Counted from the first letter of the stretch, positions 26,152 to 34,806 are shown. The stretch is 64,000 bases of DNA from Ferribacterium limneticum (GCF_020510565.1 NZ_CP075189.1:1224501-1288500); one strand, 5' to 3'. A program made the numbers and translations. The notes: a model not told the origin generated them from the sequence alone.

Positions 26152-26451
26152 TTAACGTTGACGTGAGAAATAATCGGCGAGGATGGCTAACTCCTCATCG
26201 GTATAACCCTTCGCCAACTGGGTCATGATCGTCGCCTGCTTGGTGCCGGCCTTGAAGGCTTTCAGGGTTTCTTCCAGATAGCCCTTGTCGCGCCCGGCGA
26301 TGGTCGGAATGGCCGACACTGCCTTGCCTTCGGAGCCATGGCAGTTGAAGCAGTTGGCGGCGAAATAGGGGCGGGCAGGGGAGGATGCGTCGGCCGCGAT
26401 ACCGGCAAGCGGGCACAGCAATAAGCCGACCAGCGGCAGGACTGTTTTCAT
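26152..26451 (-). CDS. fccA: Class I c-type cytochrome, FccA-like subunit
   Basis: This 99-residue protein has a signal peptide (MKTVLPLVGLLLCPLAGIAADA) and one haem-binding motif CFNCH. A distal Met is available in ATIMTQLAKGYTDEELAILADYFS. It is the likely electron acceptor subunit for the FccB flavoprotein encoded 12 bases downstream. Classical FccA can be a two-haem protein. This one has a single haem, as in the short FccA/SoxE-type partners. Operon order cytochrome-flavoprotein supports the call. Confidence 0.88.
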   Translation of the reverse strand: MKTVLPLVGLLLCPLAGIAADASSPARPYFAANCFNCHGSEGKAVSAIPTIAGRDKGYLEETLKAFKAGTKQATIMTQLAKGYTDEELAILADYFSRQR

Positions 26452-26705
26452 GAAGGCTCCTGATTCTTGCAGCCAGTCTGTTGTTTGGGCCGCAATGGTC
26501 TTCAGACCGTAGTTTTGACGGTTCGCAATGTGCTTGAACGGAGTGCTGAACCCAACGAATTTTTTCGCATAAGTTAAGACGTCAAAACGATATGGAGGCT
26601 CTCGTTGCCCGCTTTCTCGGGCATATCGATATGTAAATTTTGTCGTTCTGTTGAAAGGTTTGTCACCCTAAGCTTGCCGGTAAATGAATATTCCATACGA
26701 CTCCC

Positions 26706-27119
26706 ATGGCCGATGACATGAGTGATTGCCCGGCAACCAACGCGTCCGAAGCGTCGGGCGACGGGCAATCTGTATCCGTCGCTCCTTCAGCGGCGAATGA
26801 ACTGCCGACATTGCAGCGCAACGCGCTCAGGAAGATTTTCGATCGGCATGAATTCACGCCGGAGGAAGTGGCCACGCTCGGCTACCGTCGCCTGCAGCAG
26901 GCGGAAGGCATCGGCAACAAGGGGTTGGCGGCAATCACCGACTGGTTGGGATTGCACGGCTTCGAATTGAAGCCACCTGAGTTTTCAGGCCATCCGAAGC
27001 CGCCTCTGCCGAAAAGAATGCGCCGCAATATCGAATCGGCGATGCGCTTGTTGCGAACGCATGGCTACGTCGTACAGCAGGAGACAGACGATTTTCCTCA
27101 GAACAAGGGCGCGGCTTGA
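26706..27119 (+). CDS. Hypothetical protein with helix-hairpin-helix-like region
   Basis: This 137-residue protein has an acidic, low-complexity N-terminus (about 1-30). A central helical segment RNALRKIFDRHEFTPEEVATLGYRRLQQAEGIGNKGLAAITDWL follows, resembling the helix-hairpin-helix of the RNA polymerase alpha C-terminal domain (shown in pieces: TLGYRRLQQAEGIGNKGL). A basic stretch is PKRMRRNIESAMRLLRTHGY. Nucleic-acid binding is therefore possible. The start has no strong ribosome-binding site and an internal Met at codon 5 is an alternative. It lies between fccA (divergent) and cysA. Confidence 0.55.
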   Translation: MADDMSDCPATNASEASGDGQSVSVAPSAANELPTLQRNALRKIFDRHEFTPEEVATLGYRRLQQAEGIGNKGLAAITDWLGLHGFELKPPEFSGHPKPPLPKRMRRNIESAMRLLRTHGYVVQQETDDFPQNKGAA

Positions 27120-27167
27120 GCCTTCAGGCTCGGCTCAGGTTCGGCAGCCCCTGCGCTACGTAAAAAA

Positions 27168-27222
27168 TTGCTTATTCAATATTTGCATTAGCTTTTTAGA
27201 ATTAAGTATTTCTTCTTATAAG
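27168..27222 (+). promoter_or_regulatory. Candidate regulatory region of cysA-cysB
   Basis: This AT-rich block contains TTGCTTATTCAAT (27168-27180, identical to 13806-13818) and TTCTTATAAG (27213-27222, identical to 17784-17793). It ends about 70 bases before the cysA start. The two shared strings suggest a regulator site, plausibly CysB, whose own gene is in this operon. Confidence 0.5.
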
Positions 27223-27292
27223 GCCGCTTCAATACACTGAGTCATCGATGCTGCGTTGCAGCAGGCACAGACAAAATGTATTGGAGATCGCA

Positions 27293-28363
27293 ATGAGTAT
27301 CGCCGTCCGTAACATCAGCAAGCACTTCGGTGCCTTTCATGCGCTGAACGACGTATCCATCGACATTCCTTCCGGCGAACTGGTTGCCTTGCTTGGCCCG
27401 TCGGGTTGCGGCAAAACGACGTTGCTACGCATCATCGCCGGCCTGGAGTTCGCCGATCAGGGACAAATCCTGCTCGAAGGGGACGACGCTTCGGATCGCC
27501 ATGTCCGCGAACGTGAGGTCGGCTTCGTCTTCCAGCATTACGCGCTGTTCCGGCACATGACGGTGTTCGATAACGTGGCTTTTGGTCTGCGCGTCAAGCC
27601 GCGCAAGTTCCGTCCAAACGAAGCGGAAATCCGCAAGCGTGTGACGCGCCTTCTTGATCTTGTTCAACTTGGCTGGTTGGCCGATCGCTTTCCATCGCAA
27701 CTGTCCGGTGGCCAACGTCAGCGTATCGCCCTGGCGCGAGCCCTGGCCGTCGAGCCGAAGGTGCTGTTGCTGGACGAGCCGTTCGGTGCGCTCGATGCAA
27801 AGGTACGCAAGGAACTCCGTCGCTGGTTGCGCCAGTTGCACGACGAAATCCACGTGACCAGCGTTTTTGTCACGCACGACCAGGAAGAGGCTTTGGAAGT
27901 CTCCGACCGCGTCGTGCTGATGAACAAGGGCAAGGTTGAGCAGATTGGGGCTCCGGACGTGGTCTACGACCATCCCGCCACGCCTTTTGTCGCGAGTTTC
28001 CTGGGGTCGGTCAATCTGTTCCACGGACGAGTTGAGGATGGCCACCTGCATGTTGGCGAGCACGCGCTGGCCGTCGGCAGCGAACACAATGCGACCGATT
28101 CGGCCATCGGTTTTGTCCGGCCGCACGAATTCGACCTGCTGCCGGCCAACGCGCCGGGAACCGGCCTGCCGGCGAAGATCCTGCGCGTCATCGCCATCGG
28201 TCCGCTGGCCCAGGTCGAGCTGACGCGCCAGAACGGCGAGTTGCTGGAAGTTTCAGTGCTACGCGATACGCTTGCTGCGCTTGGCTTGCGTGAAGGCGAC
28301 GAAGTGTCCGTGCGGCCACGCCACATCCGTGTTTTCCAGAACAACGAAAAAATAGCCGCCTGA
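27293..28363 (+). CDS. cysA: Sulfate/thiosulfate ABC transporter ATP-binding protein
   Basis: ATG 27293 ([18 protein letters not shown]) gives 356 residues. Walker [10 protein letters not shown], signature [16 protein letters not shown], Walker [13 protein letters not shown] and the switch His ([11 protein letters not shown]) are all present. The C-terminal TOBE-type domain (about 240-356) is typical of CysA. It drives sulfate import with a CysT/CysW permease and Sbp. No permease gene is adjacent, which is unusual because cysTWA is normally one cluster. It is followed after 22 bases by cysB. Confidence 0.95.
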   Translation: MSIAVRNISKHFGAFHALNDVSIDIPSGELVALLGPSGCGKTTLLRIIAGLEFADQGQILLEGDDASDRHVREREVGFVFQHYALFRHMTVFDNVAFGLRVKPRKFRPNEAEIRKRVTRLLDLVQLGWLADRFPSQLSGGQRQRIALARALAVEPKVLLLDEPFGALDAKVRKELRRWLRQLHDEIHVTSVFVTHDQEEALEVSDRVVLMNKGKVEQIGAPDVVYDHPATPFVASFLGSVNLFHGRVEDGHLHVGEHALAVGSEHNATDSAIGFVRPHEFDLLPANAPGTGLPAKILRVIAIGPLAQVELTRQNGELLEVSVLRDTLAALGLREGDEVSVRPRHIRVFQNNEKIAA

Positions 28364-28385
28364 CGGCCGCGACAGGGAGAAAACA

Positions 28386-29321
28386 ATGAATTTCCAGCAA
28401 CTCAGGATCGTCCGCGAGACAGTGCGCCAGGATTTCAACCTGACCGAGGTGGCCAACGCCCTCTACACATCACAACCCGGGGTCAGCAAGCACATTAAGG
28501 ATCTTGAAGACGAACTCGGCATCGAAGTCTTCATCCGCCGCGGCAAGCGTTTGCTCGGCTTGACCGAGCCGGGCAAGGAACTGGTCAGCGTAGTCGAGCG
28601 CATCCTGCTCGATACGCAGAACCTGCGCCGTATCGCCGACCAGTTTGCCAGCCGGGAAACCGGCCATTTCGTCGTGGCGACCACCCATACCCAGGCACGC
28701 TACGCGCTACCGAAGATCATCCAGTGGTTCAAGGCCGATTACCCCAAGGTCCATCTGACCTTGTTGCAGGGCAGCCCGCGTGAAATCGCCGAACTGGTTG
28801 AAACGGGACAGGCCGACGTGGGCATTGCCACCGAGTCGCTCGACAAGGTTCCCGAACTGGCCTCGTTTCCATTTTATTCATGGCACCACGCGGTGATCGT
28901 GCCGGAAGGCCACCCGCTGCTTGCCCTCGAGAATGTGACGCTCGAAGCATTGGGCGACTATCCCATCATCACTTATCACGACGGTTTTACCGGGCGCGGA
29001 CACGTAGACAAGGGATTTGCCGATGCGGGCATTGTTCCGGATATTGTTCTCTCGGCAATCGATGCCGACGTGATCAAGACCTATGTCAATCTGGGTCTGG
29101 GGGTCGGTATCGTCGCATCGGTCGCCTACGATGCCGAACAAGACCGCAACCTGGTGCTCATCCCCGTTCCCGATCTGTTTCCGGCCAATACGACACGCAT
29201 TGCCGTTCGCCGTGGTACGTACTTGCGCAGCTATGTCCATGCGTTCATTGAGAAGGTCTGTCCAGATCTCGGAGAAGAGGCGATCAAGGCGCTCTTGAAG
29301 CCACAGAATGGTTCTGAATAA
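28386..29321 (+). CDS. cysB: CysB-type LysR transcriptional regulator
   Basis: This 311-residue protein has an N-terminal winged helix-turn-helix (MNFQQLRIVRETVRQDFNLT, then ALYTSQPGVSKHIKDLE). The effector domain retains TTHTQARYALPKII and the HDGFTGR segment that bind sulfate or N-acetylserine in CysB. The length and the start sequence match CysB/Cbl rather than generic LysR proteins. It activates sulfate assimilation genes when sulfur is limiting. Being in one operon with cysA means it may control its own expression through the site at 27168-27222. Confidence 0.95.
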   Translation: MNFQQLRIVRETVRQDFNLTEVANALYTSQPGVSKHIKDLEDELGIEVFIRRGKRLLGLTEPGKELVSVVERILLDTQNLRRIADQFASRETGHFVVATTHTQARYALPKIIQWFKADYPKVHLTLLQGSPREIAELVETGQADVGIATESLDKVPELASFPFYSWHHAVIVPEGHPLLALENVTLEALGDYPIITYHDGFTGRGHVDKGFADAGIVPDIVLSAIDADVIKTYVNLGLGVGIVASVAYDAEQDRNLVLIPVPDLFPANTTRIAVRRGTYLRSYVHAFIEKVCPDLGEEAIKALLKPQNGSE

Positions 29322-29523
29322 TTTCGAATAGTCGAGCTATGAATGACTGCACCGTATTCCTAACACACGGGGGTAATGTCAAACGAATTAGGGCGGGGGA
29401 GGGTGCCCAATTTCCGCTGCTCGGCCAAAGAAGACGTTCAGTGGTGATCAGAAGTGCGACGGCTTTGCTACCTGAAGCTGACCTGTTACCTTGAGTACCT
29501 CAAAAAAGCGATACCTATTTAGA

Positions 29524-30036
29524 TCAGCCGGATCTGACTACGTGAGCCTTACCATTCCGCAGGCTCACGGCAAAACAGATAATCCGCTCCCGCCACTCGA
29601 CCGGTACGACATCCGCGTGGGTTACGTCGGAGGCGATATTAAGAAAGATCGCTAGCGGATAGTCGAGAATCTCCATCATTTGGACCAAGCTCTCGATATC
29701 AGCGGCGGCGCGTTCAACTGTCGCTGCACGCTTCAGTTCAATGACCGCAACATTTCCGTCCCGGCGTGAGAGGTGCCTGTTCGGGTCAAAGGGTTCGTGA
29801 ATGATGATATCGGGCCTGATTGTGAGCCCGTGTACGCGGAGCCGTTTCTGGTACTCCTGTTCGATTATGGCTTGATCTGGCAAAAAGCCCTCCGGGATAA
29901 TTCGCTGCAATCTGACCAGCAGCTCGCCTTGAAATCCCCGTTCGGTCTCGTAGAAACGGGGGGTAGTGATAGCACAGAGCGCCGTAGTCAGGTGCTCAAG
30001 GAAAATGTCGCGGTTCATGGCATCGCTCTCAATCAC
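29524..30036 (-). CDS. PD-(D/E)xK nuclease-like protein of the defence island
   Basis: This 170-residue protein has the pattern of a small PD-(D/E)xK fold: Glu38 (GFQGELLVRL), Asp76 (IRPDIIIHEP) and Glu100-x-Lys102 (VAVIELKRAA). No DNA-binding domain is visible. A start at Met7 (30018) is equally possible. It overlaps the end of the next gene upstream by about 8 bases, so the two are co-transcribed. Homologues are not recognised by name. A nuclease role in defence is inferred from the motif and the neighbouring CBASS system. Confidence 0.65.
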   Translation of the reverse strand: MIESDAMNRDIFLEHLTTALCAITTPRFYETERGFQGELLVRLQRIIPEGFLPDQAIIEQEYQKRLRVHGLTIRPDIIIHEPFDPNRHLSRRDGNVAVIELKRAATVERAAADIESLVQMMEILDYPLAIFLNIASDVTHADVVPVEWRERIICFAVSLRNGKAHVVRSG

Positions 30037-30763
30037 TAGCTTTTCGCTCCCGCCATTTCCGTTCTTCCGCCTCGATGTCGATGCCGTCCACGCTCATGAA
30101 ATATTCTTTCTGGCTAAAGCGTTTGATGTGGACAAGGTCGGGATCGTGCCTACATGGCATGCTGAGGTCGAGCTTTTCCCCGCCAAATGCCTCAATGGCA
30201 CCGGATAGAAGTTCGCCGAGCAGCTTCCATGCCTCGAATGCGACATCAAGTAAATCTCTGTCGGGAAATTGCGGGATCATCCACGTGCGCCATAGAGCAG
30301 GCGCAGAATCACAATCCGGTCCGAGACCGCGCAGAAACTTGTCTGTCCGGCATATTTCTTTGTACCTCTCATAAGCTTCGTCTGACGTTTCCCAGGGACG
30401 GACGGCAAATGGGAAAGACAGTTTGATCTTCCTTCCCTCAGTCGTTCCGACTTGGCCCTGACTTTTTAGGTTCAGCGCGCCATGGTGAACGATGAAATCA
30501 CGCTGTTTCCCAAGTATCTTGAACAAGTCGTTTTTGAAAACGGTATCCTGCAGCGGTTTGATCTTTGCCCTGGCCTCCGGATGTAGCTGCAGATCGTTTT
30601 GAAGCTTTAGCGGCACCTCCTTGATGGCACGGATGAAGGAATTCAGCGAATATCGGAACGGCTCGGGCTCGTGATAATTGGCTTCCATCTGGTGTAGGTG
30701 CCAGTGGCATTCCTGCCATCTGTCGAGAGATAGCTCCAATTTGTTGTGCTCACAATGCTCCAT
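30029..30763 (-). CDS. Hypothetical protein, co-transcribed with the nuclease-like gene
   Basis: ATG 30763 (MEHCEHNKLELSLDRWQECH) follows a GGAG site and gives 244 residues. A longer frame to 30910 lacks a ribosome-binding site. The N-terminal half (WQECHWHLHQMEANYHEPEPFRYSLNSFIRA) and the segment KILGKQRDFIVHHGALNL resemble helical, HEPN-like surroundings, but no RxxxxH catalytic motif was confirmed. No membrane segment is present. Its partner downstream is the PD-(D/E)xK protein. Together they may be a two-gene unit carried in the island. Confidence 0.6.
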   Translation of the reverse strand: MEHCEHNKLELSLDRWQECHWHLHQMEANYHEPEPFRYSLNSFIRAIKEVPLKLQNDLQLHPEARAKIKPLQDTVFKNDLFKILGKQRDFIVHHGALNLKSQGQVGTTEGRKIKLSFPFAVRPWETSDEAYERYKEICRTDKFLRGLGPDCDSAPALWRTWMIPQFPDRDLLDVAFEAWKLLGELLSGAIEAFGGEKLDLSMPCRHDPDLVHIKRFSQKEYFMSVDGIDIEAEERKWRERKASD

Positions 30764-30994
30764 CGAATCTCCATTCGATTGTATCGTCACCGTTCGCCAT
30801 TGACCGGCTTCTCCAGGAAATGCTAAAGGGATTGGTTGGTAGATACTAAATTTTAATATTCTATGTGCACAGGCCCGGCTACTGGTAGTCGGAAACTCCC
30901 AACTGGCCAAATCTAGTCAGGGAGCAGCCATTTTGCCTTTGGAGTCTTGGAGTAACGGGGTGTGCTAGCCGGCTTCTTTGGCTTTGCTTTCGTC

Positions 30995-31849
30995 CTAGTA
31001 TTTCCACGGGCCCCATACCTTTTCGGAACGAGGTAGTTTAAGGATAGTAAAGACACAGTCGTATTGCTCAGAGACGATCTTCATTTCCTTGAGAATGCTG
31101 TTCTTGTCAGCATGAGGAAACCAAACTTGCGCGGCCATTTCGACCCCGTGGCGATCATGGGTAACTGTCGCATTTGCCGCCAATGAGGCGCTTGGAATTT
31201 CGATGGCGCTTTGACTGGTCTTGAAAAAGGCGCCGGCATTGAAGGCTCTATTGCTGGACCAGGCCCAGTCCATATACCCGTCTTTCGAGACGACCAGCAC
31301 AGCACTGTCGTCTGTATGCTCAAGCCATCTCAAGGTCGCGGCTGTCAAAGAGACACCATAGCGATCGGCGCAGTGCCCGAGCAGGTCAAAATCGACTTCG
31401 GCATTGAGTTGCTTACGGTAGTCGTTCAGCGGCATGAGTAAGTGAGATGCAAACAGATCGGCTTGGGCTTCGATATTGTTTGAGTCTGCAGACCAATTGC
31501 GCATATCCTCCTCGGTGCACATGAATTCATTCTGCATTGTTCGGTGCAGAATGTAGTGACCTAGCTCGTGAGCTTGAGTGAAGCGTGTACGGCCTTCCGA
31601 GGTGACTTTTGAGTTGTAAAGCAGCTTCCAGGCCGTCTTGCTCTCATTCGGGAACAGCATGCCGTCAAACTTCTTGATAGCAACCCCCTCAATTTCCGTG
31701 ATTGGGTCCGACCATTTGAAGATATTGGCCGTTTCCATGGCCATCAATGGCACATCTACTGGGAACCGTTTTTGGAATTCTGCTGGAATGGCATCCAGAA
31801 TTTTGCTGAGGCGGTTGGCTGCCTTCTGGGGCGTCTGATTGTCGCTCAT
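30995..31849 (-). CDS. capP: ImmA/IrrE-family metallopeptidase, CapP-like CBASS regulator
   Basis: This 284-residue protein contains the zinc-peptidase motif HELGH (residues 94-98) in an ImmA/IrrE domain, followed by a C-terminal sensor-like domain of about 120 residues. In CBASS loci, CapP is a peptidase that cleaves the CapH repressor after sensing single-stranded DNA. That is family knowledge. Here the HTH gene is directly upstream with overlapping stop and start, and the pair is divergent from a CBASS operon, which is the expected arrangement. The gene symbol is given by context and should be taken as provisional. Confidence 0.85.
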   Translation of the reverse strand: MSDNQTPQKAANRLSKILDAIPAEFQKRFPVDVPLMAMETANIFKWSDPITEIEGVAIKKFDGMLFPNESKTAWKLLYNSKVTSEGRTRFTQAHELGHYILHRTMQNEFMCTEEDMRNWSADSNNIEAQADLFASHLLMPLNDYRKQLNAEVDFDLLGHCADRYGVSLTAATLRWLEHTDDSAVLVVSKDGYMDWAWSSNRAFNAGAFFKTSQSAIEIPSASLAANATVTHDRHGVEMAAQVWFPHADKNSILKEMKIVSEQYDCVFTILKLPRSEKVWGPWKY

Positions 31850-32169
31850 CAGCTCTTCTTGAAGGTTTCCATTATCTTGCGCAGACGTTCCTTGTCTTCG
31901 GCTTCCAGATCTTGGTAGTCGCGATAGAACGCTGCATCGAGGTGTCTTTGTTCTGGCGCGCGAATGTCATCCTCAATGAAGAAAACCGAGTCAACACCGA
32001 GCACTTTCCCTAGTGCATTTAGCTTCTCGGCCGATGGTCGCTGCGACTCCCTGTTTTCAAGTTCCCAAATATAGCTTTTGCTGAGTCCAGAGAGTTCGGC
32101 GAGCTTTTCCAGAGTCAGTCCTTTGTCTTTGCGAAGTGATTTCAGCTTTTCGCCGAGTCGAGTTGCCAC
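31849..32169 (-). CDS. capH: XRE-family repressor, CapH-like
   Basis: The GTG at 32169 follows GGAGAAAAAA and gives 106 residues. The N-terminal helix-turn-helix is LRKDKGLTLEKLAELSGLSKSYIWELENRE. The C-terminal tail (LEAEDKERLRKIMETF) is helical. CapH represses CBASS operons and is cleaved by CapP. Its gene overlaps the capP-like gene and faces the CD-NTase gene across a 189-base promoter region that has a 5-base inverted repeat suited to a dimeric repressor. The helical tail could be the cleaved region, which is inference. Confidence 0.85.
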   Translation of the reverse strand: MATRLGEKLKSLRKDKGLTLEKLAELSGLSKSYIWELENRESQRPSAEKLNALGKVLGVDSVFFIEDDIRAPEQRHLDAAFYRDYQDLEAEDKERLRKIMETFKKS

Positions 32170-32266
32170 TTTTTTCTCCGTGTTTACAACATCTTATTTA
32201 ATAGTAGCACGATTCCGAACTTTTTCTATGGCTTTTTCAATTCGAGAGGTGTAGCATCTGGCAAAA

Positions 32267-32300
32267 GTTCGCTATTCCGAACATTTAGTTAGTATATATT
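32267..32300 (+). promoter_or_regulatory. CBASS promoter with likely CapH operator
   Basis: GTTCG-CTATTC-CGAAC (32267-32282) is a perfect inverted repeat. A likely -10 box TATATT lies at 32295-32300, so the operator would cover the -35 area, as expected for repression. A second half-like copy ATTCCGAAC occurs at 32212-32220 near the capH start. The 59 bases after it lead to the CD-NTase ATG. Confidence 0.6.
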
Positions 32301-32358
32301 GGTATTCAAGGAAACCCAGTCGCTCGGTCTGAAGCAATAAAAAACGAAAGGAATATGG

Positions 32359-33327
32359 ATGTCGAAGGAGCATGTTGGGCACGCGGAGTTGGCCAGCTTC
32401 GCTGAAGAGAGGGTCAATCTGCCCAAAGATAAGGCCGACGAATATCGCGATCAAGCCCAGCGCCTTCAGGACAAGCTGGAGCGCTATCTGGACGAGCACC
32501 CCGACTTTACGCTGAAGCGCATGCTTCTGTCGGGCAGCCTGGCCAAAGGCACTGCGCTGCGTTCGCTGAACGATATCGATGTGGCAGTTTACATCCAGGG
32601 TGCCGATGCACCGCATGACGTGAGAGCCTTGCTGGGCTACCTGACCGAGCGGTTGCGCAAAGCCTTCCCGAACTTTAGTCCGGATCAGGTGAAGCCGCAG
32701 ACCTATTCGGTCACGGTCTCGTTCAAAGGTAGCGGCCTTGATGTCGACGTGGTGCCAATATTGTATTCGGGCAAGCCGCAGTGGCGCGGCAACCTGGTTA
32801 GCCAGGACGATGGTTCCCTCCTGGAAACCAGCATCCCGCTGCACCTCGAGTTCGCACGCAAGCGGAAACGGGCGCAGACGCCGCACTTCGCCCAGGTTGT
32901 TCGGCTGGTGAAGTATTGGGCTTCCCTGCAGAAGGCGGCAAACCCGGAAAATTTCCGTTTCAAGTCTTTCATGATCGAGATGATCCTCGCGAAGCTTTCG
33001 GATACGGGCGTGGATTTCTCGGATTATCCTGAGGCGCTGCAGTCGTTCTTTACCTTCATCGCGAACAACGGTCTCCAAAAGCGCATTGTGTTCGAGGACA
33101 ACTATCTGGCATCGGATGTGCCTGCATCGAATGACCTGATCCAGATCATCGATCCGGTCAATGCCACGAACAACGTCGCGCGCCTGTATACCCGAACCAA
33201 TCTCGATGCCATCGTCGATGCCGCTCTCGACGCCGGCGACGCGATCGATGCGGCGCTTGCCGCGCCCACCAAGCAGCTGACCACCTACTACTGGCAGAAG
33301 GTCTTCGGCTCGTCATTCCAGGTCTGA
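32359..33327 (+). CDS. CBASS CD-NTase (cGAS/DncV-like nucleotidyltransferase, CdnD-like)
   Basis: This 322-residue enzyme has the nucleotidyltransferase core: GS at 59-60 (LLSGSLAKGT), the metal-binding pair Asp72/Asp74 (NDIDVAVYI) and the third acid in GLDVDVVPIL (Asp128/Asp130). The helical C-terminal domain follows from about 170. On phage infection it would make a cyclic oligonucleotide that activates the Cap4 effector. A HORMA and a TRIP13-like gene follow, as for clade D enzymes. The start has an AAAGGAAT ribosome-binding site. The exact nucleotide product cannot be read from sequence. Confidence 0.93.
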   Translation: MSKEHVGHAELASFAEERVNLPKDKADEYRDQAQRLQDKLERYLDEHPDFTLKRMLLSGSLAKGTALRSLNDIDVAVYIQGADAPHDVRALLGYLTERLRKAFPNFSPDQVKPQTYSVTVSFKGSGLDVDVVPILYSGKPQWRGNLVSQDDGSLLETSIPLHLEFARKRKRAQTPHFAQVVRLVKYWASLQKAANPENFRFKSFMIEMILAKLSDTGVDFSDYPEALQSFFTFIANNGLQKRIVFEDNYLASDVPASNDLIQIIDPVNATNNVARLYTRTNLDAIVDAALDAGDAIDAALAAPTKQLTTYYWQKVFGSSFQV

Positions 33328-33334
33328 GGTGCCT

Positions 33335-33847
33335 ATGTCCTCCTTTACCATCACCGATTCTGCTACTTTTACAATCACCCATGCCCGCCACATGGGCGCC
33401 AAAGTCGCCGCAGACTTGAAGCGCATTCAGCGCTTGTACGGCAGCATCAGCGACGAGTTGATCGCTGGATATGAAGCCGAGTTGATCGAATACATCAAAG
33501 CCGGCTACGTCGACACCGTGACTTACGGCTTCCAGATCAACGATCAGTGGATCGAGCCCACGCTGCGCTATACGGCACGCGAACTGAATGGCTACGACGT
33601 CAGTGACGACGATCCCGGCAAGGTGCGGCCTGGCGCAGACGTCATCGGCGCTCGTTTCACCAGCTATCTCACCTATAGCAGCAAGTGGAGCAATGCGAGC
33701 CAAGCCGAAAAAGATTCATTCAAGGGACGGCTTCCGTTTAGCCGGGGTACCGGTTCCGAACCGACGATCAGGGGCTACATGCTCAACGATAAGACTTATT
33801 CGGCCGGCGGCCGCTCCCTTTCCCGGTCCAGCGTAAGGAGCTTTTGA
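33335..33847 (+). CDS. cap7: CBASS HORMA-domain protein (Cap7-like)
   Basis: ATG 33335 follows GAGGTG and gives 170 residues. A GTG six bases earlier is a possible alternative. The N-terminal FTITDSATFTITHARHMGAKVAADLKRIQRLYG matches bacterial HORMA proteins (in pieces: SATFTITHARHMGAKVAADL). The C-terminal part holds the seatbelt-like segment SRGTGSEPTIRGYMLNDKTYS. HORMA proteins bind and activate the CD-NTase when they close on a peptide. It starts 8 bases after the CD-NTase stop, and its stop overlaps the ATPase start. The assignment rests strongly on operon context. Confidence 0.87.
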   Translation: MSSFTITDSATFTITHARHMGAKVAADLKRIQRLYGSISDELIAGYEAELIEYIKAGYVDTVTYGFQINDQWIEPTLRYTARELNGYDVSDDDPGKVRPGADVIGARFTSYLTYSSKWSNASQAEKDSFKGRLPFSRGTGSEPTIRGYMLNDKTYSAGGRSLSRSSVRSF

Positions 33848-34794
33848 TGATGAACAAACCCACAATTGACGAACTGTTTGAACGTCGTATCACCTATCCC
33901 GATTTCGAGCCACAGGAGCGACTGGCCAAGCTGGTCGGTTTGGACGACCAAAAGGCCCGGCTTGGCAAGATCCTAGGCCTACTAGTGAATCCGGTGGCTC
34001 TGGATACGTGGGCCAAGGAGCATCATCCCGGTCAGGCGGCGAAAGCGTTGCTCGATACAGTGCTGCGCCGTCCGCCGCTGGTTGTCCTCGCCGGCGACGT
34101 CGGCTCCGGTAAGACTGAACTGGCCGAGACGATCGGCGATGCCGTCGCACGCGCGCAGCGCATCAACATCACCCTGTTTCCCTTGAGCCTGGCGACGCGC
34201 GGCCAGGGGCGTGTTGGTGAAATGACGCAGCTCGTTTCCGCTGCCTTCGACCATACAGTGGATGAGGCGAAGAAACTCAAGGGTGCTGGAAGTGGTCCTT
34301 CGCGTGGTGCGGTCATTCTGCTGGTCGATGAAGCGGATGCACTAGCCCAGTCGCGTGAGAACGCGCAGATGCACCATGAGGATCGTGCCGGGGTTAACGC
34401 CTTTATCCGCGGGATAGACCGGATTGCCAACGCCCATCTGCCAGCGGCGGTCATCATGTGCACTAACCGCTTGAGTGCCCTGGATCCGGCTGTACGTCGC
34501 CGTGCTGCGGAAGTGTTGAGTTTTTCCCGTCCGAACGAAGAACAGCGCCGCCATGTTCTCCACCATCGCCTTGCTCCGTTAGGCCTCGGTACGCAGCATA
34601 TCGACGCACTGGTTCGTGCGACGGGTGCAAAGAACGGCCATGATACCGGCTTCACTTTTTCCGATCTGACGCAACGCCTGATTCCGACGATCGTACTTGA
34701 CGCCTACCCCTCGAATCCAGTTGATGGCACGCGGGCGATTGCGATTGCTCACGATATGCAACCCACGCCGCCTTTTCGCGACGGCGTGAACTAA
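33847..34794 (+). CDS. cap6: CBASS TRIP13-like AAA+ ATPase (Cap6)
   Basis: The start codon overlaps the HORMA stop (TGATG) and gives 315 residues. The AAA+ core shows Walker A LAGDVGSGKTEL, Walker B VILLVDEADALAQS and sensor residues near MCTNRLSALDPAVRRRA. TRIP13/Pch2-type ATPases open HORMA proteins and so switch off CBASS signalling. The combination with HORMA and CD-NTase defines a type III CBASS operon. A sensible RAA arginine-finger region and C-terminal lid follow. No truncation is visible. Confidence 0.92.
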   Translation: MMNKPTIDELFERRITYPDFEPQERLAKLVGLDDQKARLGKILGLLVNPVALDTWAKEHHPGQAAKALLDTVLRRPPLVVLAGDVGSGKTELAETIGDAVARAQRINITLFPLSLATRGQGRVGEMTQLVSAAFDHTVDEAKKLKGAGSGPSRGAVILLVDEADALAQSRENAQMHHEDRAGVNAFIRGIDRIANAHLPAAVIMCTNRLSALDPAVRRRAAEVLSFSRPNEEQRRHVLHHRLAPLGLGTQHIDALVRATGAKNGHDTGFTFSDLTQRLIPTIVLDAYPSNPVDGTRAIAIAHDMQPTPPFRDGVN

Positions 34795-34806
34795 GCAGGT
34801 GAGACG

